Assembly: GCA_020137815.1 (NCBI GenBank)
Contig: CM035357.1
Coordinates: 496,001-560,000 of the forward strand
Direction: 5' to 3'
DNA: 64,000 nucleotides
Source: Hormiphora californensis
Lineage: Eukaryota; Ctenophora; Tentaculata; Cydippida; Pleurobrachiidae
Part shown: positions 62,076-64,000 of the stretch, piece by piece
How the letters are laid out: each line of letters opens with the position of its first letter
Numbering within the stretch: position 1 is the stretch's first letter
Position numbers and translations under genes: made by a program
The notes under the pieces: generated by a model
The model's input: only the letters and a program-made list of their open reading frames with translations
Told to the model about the DNA's origin: nothing
The model's database searches: none

Positions 62076-64000
62076 ATGTCGTTCTCCTCTTCTGATGATG
62101 AGGGAGCCTCAGCTGCTTCCAAGAAGAAGGCACCCCGAATGAGCATTGAGAGGATATACCAAAAGAAATCTCAGTTGGAACATATTCTCCTCCGGCCAGA
62201 TACTTACATTGGATCTGTAGAGTCTTACAATCAGGTAAAGGCGATTAGTTTATATCTTTTCATATAATCCCCTACAATATCTCTACACTCCCCTAATCTT
62301 CTGCAATATCTCTACTCCTCCCCTCTATCTGCTAACCCAACAGTCCCCTCTCCTAATCCCCTGCAATATCACTCAGCAAATGTGGGTGTTTGACGAGGGA
62401 ATTGGATTCAACTACCGAGAGATAACCTACGTGCCGGGTCTATACAAGATATTTGATGAGATTCTTGTTAATGCTGCTGATAATAAACAACGTGATCCTA
62501 ACATGAGGAAGATCAAGATTGACATCAAACCGTTAGTTTTAGGGGGAATTAGATCTTGGTCTTGGAGGGATTTGGAGGTGTTGATCCTTGAGAGAATTAT
62601 GGGGTTAGAGATTTGGGTTTAGTTTGTAACTACCCAGAGTAGACAATAATTTCTAAAATCCCATTATATCCGACCCAACAGAGAGGACAAAAGTTTGGGT
62701 TTATAGTTTGTTAGTAGTAGAACAAAGAAGACAACAAAATTAAAATTCCGTTCTTCAGGGAGGACAATAAGATCACAATTATGAACGACGGAAAAGGGAT
62801 TCCAGTACAGGTCCATAAGGAGCATGACATGTATGTTCCCACCCTTATCTTTGGACATCTCCTTACCTCTTCTAACTATGATGATTCCCAGAAAAAGGTT
62901 CGTTGTTTATTCTGAAAGTTAGATGACCCAACATCGCCCGCTCCAGTGGCTCTAAGAAGAAGGTGTTTTTCATCGTGTTAAAATCTCGCAGGTTACAGGG
63001 GGAAGAAACGGTTTCGGTGCAAAGTTGTGCAACGTTTTCAGTACAAGCTTCACTGTGGAAACATCCAGTAAATCAAGCGGGAAGTAAGTTTTGTTTCCTA
63101 ATTTCTAACATTTTACCTCGTTCTACCTACTACGGCTCCAGTTAGAGATTTTGCGACTGACGTTAGTTACAATGAAGCAGGCCCCTGCTGACACTGCTGA
63201 CACTGCCGCGCGCGCTACTTTACATGCAATTCACATCGAAAACCCTGCTAGTCAACGAAGATTTGGCGCGCACAGGGACTCTCCCAGCTTGCGCCAGTTG
63301 CAGACTGGAGGCTGGCGCCAGAAACTGGAGCCAGCCTCCAATCTGCAACTGGAGCGTACTGAGCCACCCCTTCAGAAGATTGTTGTGTTCTAACCCTCCT
63401 TTACCGGAGCACGGAGAGAGTTGCCTTGCTCGACCCTCTTTCTGTGGGCTCCGGAAATGTAAAGGAGGGTTAGAGATAGAGAGGGTCGAACAAGGCAACT
63501 TCAGACAAACACTCGTCAATCCCCTCCTTCTATCCCAGATATTTCAAGCAAGAATGGAGGGATAACATGAGCACAGCAGGAAAGGTCCTCACTTCGTCAG
63601 CCAAGAGTACAGATTTCACACGGGTCTCCTTCCAGCCAGACCTGGCCAAGTTTGGAATGTCCTCCCTGGAGCGGGATACAGTTGCACTAATGAAGCGGAG
63701 AGCTTATGATGTTGCTGCAACATGTCCTGGTGTTTCGGTAAGTAGCTGTCACATCTCAACTGAATTGTTGCTGTTTTTCCAGGCCATCTTGTGGCTTTAT
63801 TGAACGATGAAGATTGAACGAGATGCCCCCTTTATTTATATCAAGCCAGTTTCTAATAAGAGCTACATCATAATACCCCCAGTTTCTAAGACTCCCTCTT
63901 CAGGTTGAACTGAATGGTGAGCGACTACCAGTTAAGAACTTCAAAGACTACTGTAACATGTATATAGCGGCCAGTAGGAATGACGAGGTGGATGAGGAGA
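62076..64000 (+). CDS. TOP2: DNA topoisomerase II, N-terminal part (continues beyond window)
   Basis: Type II topoisomerase passes one DNA duplex through another using ATP. Exons: 62076-62234, 62377-62531, 62759-62897, 62992-63083, 63539-63737, 63904 to the window end, phases consistent. After a short acidic/basic start comes MSIERIYQKKSQLEHILLRP and DTYIGSVE. The GHKL ATPase motifs follow: FDEILVNAADNKQRD (N box), NDGKGIP (G1), VPTLIFGHLLTSSNYDD and VTGGRNGFGAKLCNVFS (ATP lid and phosphate-binding loop). YFKQEWRDNM and RVSFQPDLAKFGM continue into the transducer region. The last visible part is ELNGERLPVKNFKDYCNMY. All visible catalytic motifs are intact. It is a single TOP2 of metazoan type; alpha/beta cannot be told. 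Confidence 0.97.
63281..63502. repeat. Two small inverted repeats in TOP2 intron 4
   Basis: First, gccagttgcagactggaggc and an inverted copy around gcctccaatctgcaactgg. Second, a block with ctaaccctccttt / gttgccttgctcgaccctc repeated inverted at 63465-63502. Sequences like aaaggagggttagaac also occur at 36782-36855 and near 36420 (ttgctcgaccct), so this may be a short dispersed MITE. Confidence 0.55.

Overview
This is a stretch of a compact, intron-rich animal nuclear genome. Nearly every gene has short exons (about 35-250 bp) joined by canonical GT-AG introns of about 40-400 bp, a few of them expanded by repeats. The gene set contains an IFT-A ciliary transport subunit (WDR35/IFT121), enolase 4, a CEP126-like centrosomal protein, MORN5, a Bicaudal-D dynein adaptor, an LC3-type Atg8, type II topoisomerase, a sushi-domain GPI-type surface protein and two IFI6/IFI27 (ISG12)-like proteins. 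That set fits a ciliated invertebrate metazoan. A sponge or another early-branching animal is my best guess, but the window does not settle it.

Layout: 1-3180 is GA-rich and largely corrupt homopolymer sequence, with one possible exon. 3182-22508 (minus) holds three genes in the same direction, CEP126-like, ENO4 and WDR35, all linked to cilia or flagella. I resolved WDR35 completely into 26 exons. 22509-25486 is repeat-rich intergenic DNA with telomere-like motifs and a retroelement tail. 25487-26426 (minus) is a small secreted protein that diverges from MORN5 (plus, 26848-28494), which lies in poor-quality sequence. 31274-32243 (plus) is an unrecognised four-exon gene. 32704-38413 (minus) is an 18-exon sushi-repeat surface protein. 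39965-40888 is an ORF1-type LINE protein with no ORF2 behind it. 41509-51895 (plus) is a 16-exon BICD homologue whose introns carry two large inverted-repeat elements. 53358-55463 (minus) is LC3. 56056-57446 is a foldback element with minisatellite arms. 58733-59323 and 60613-61188 are ISG12-like paralogues separated by another 1 kb palindromic element. 62076-64000 (plus) is the N-terminal part of TOP2, cut by the window edge.

The most striking pattern is that introns of at least six unrelated genes contain extra tandem copies of their own splice junctions: the last bases of the exon plus the donor, or the acceptor plus the first bases of the exon. WDR35, ENO4, LC3, the sushi gene, BICD and TOP2 all show it. 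Copy number runs from two to about nineteen. In three introns both ends are duplicated. This looks like a genome-wide way of growing introns by local tandem duplication at splice sites, leaving decoy splice sites behind.

A second theme is a set of TA-flanked palindromic or long-inverted-repeat elements, one of which supplies the last base of a host stop codon.
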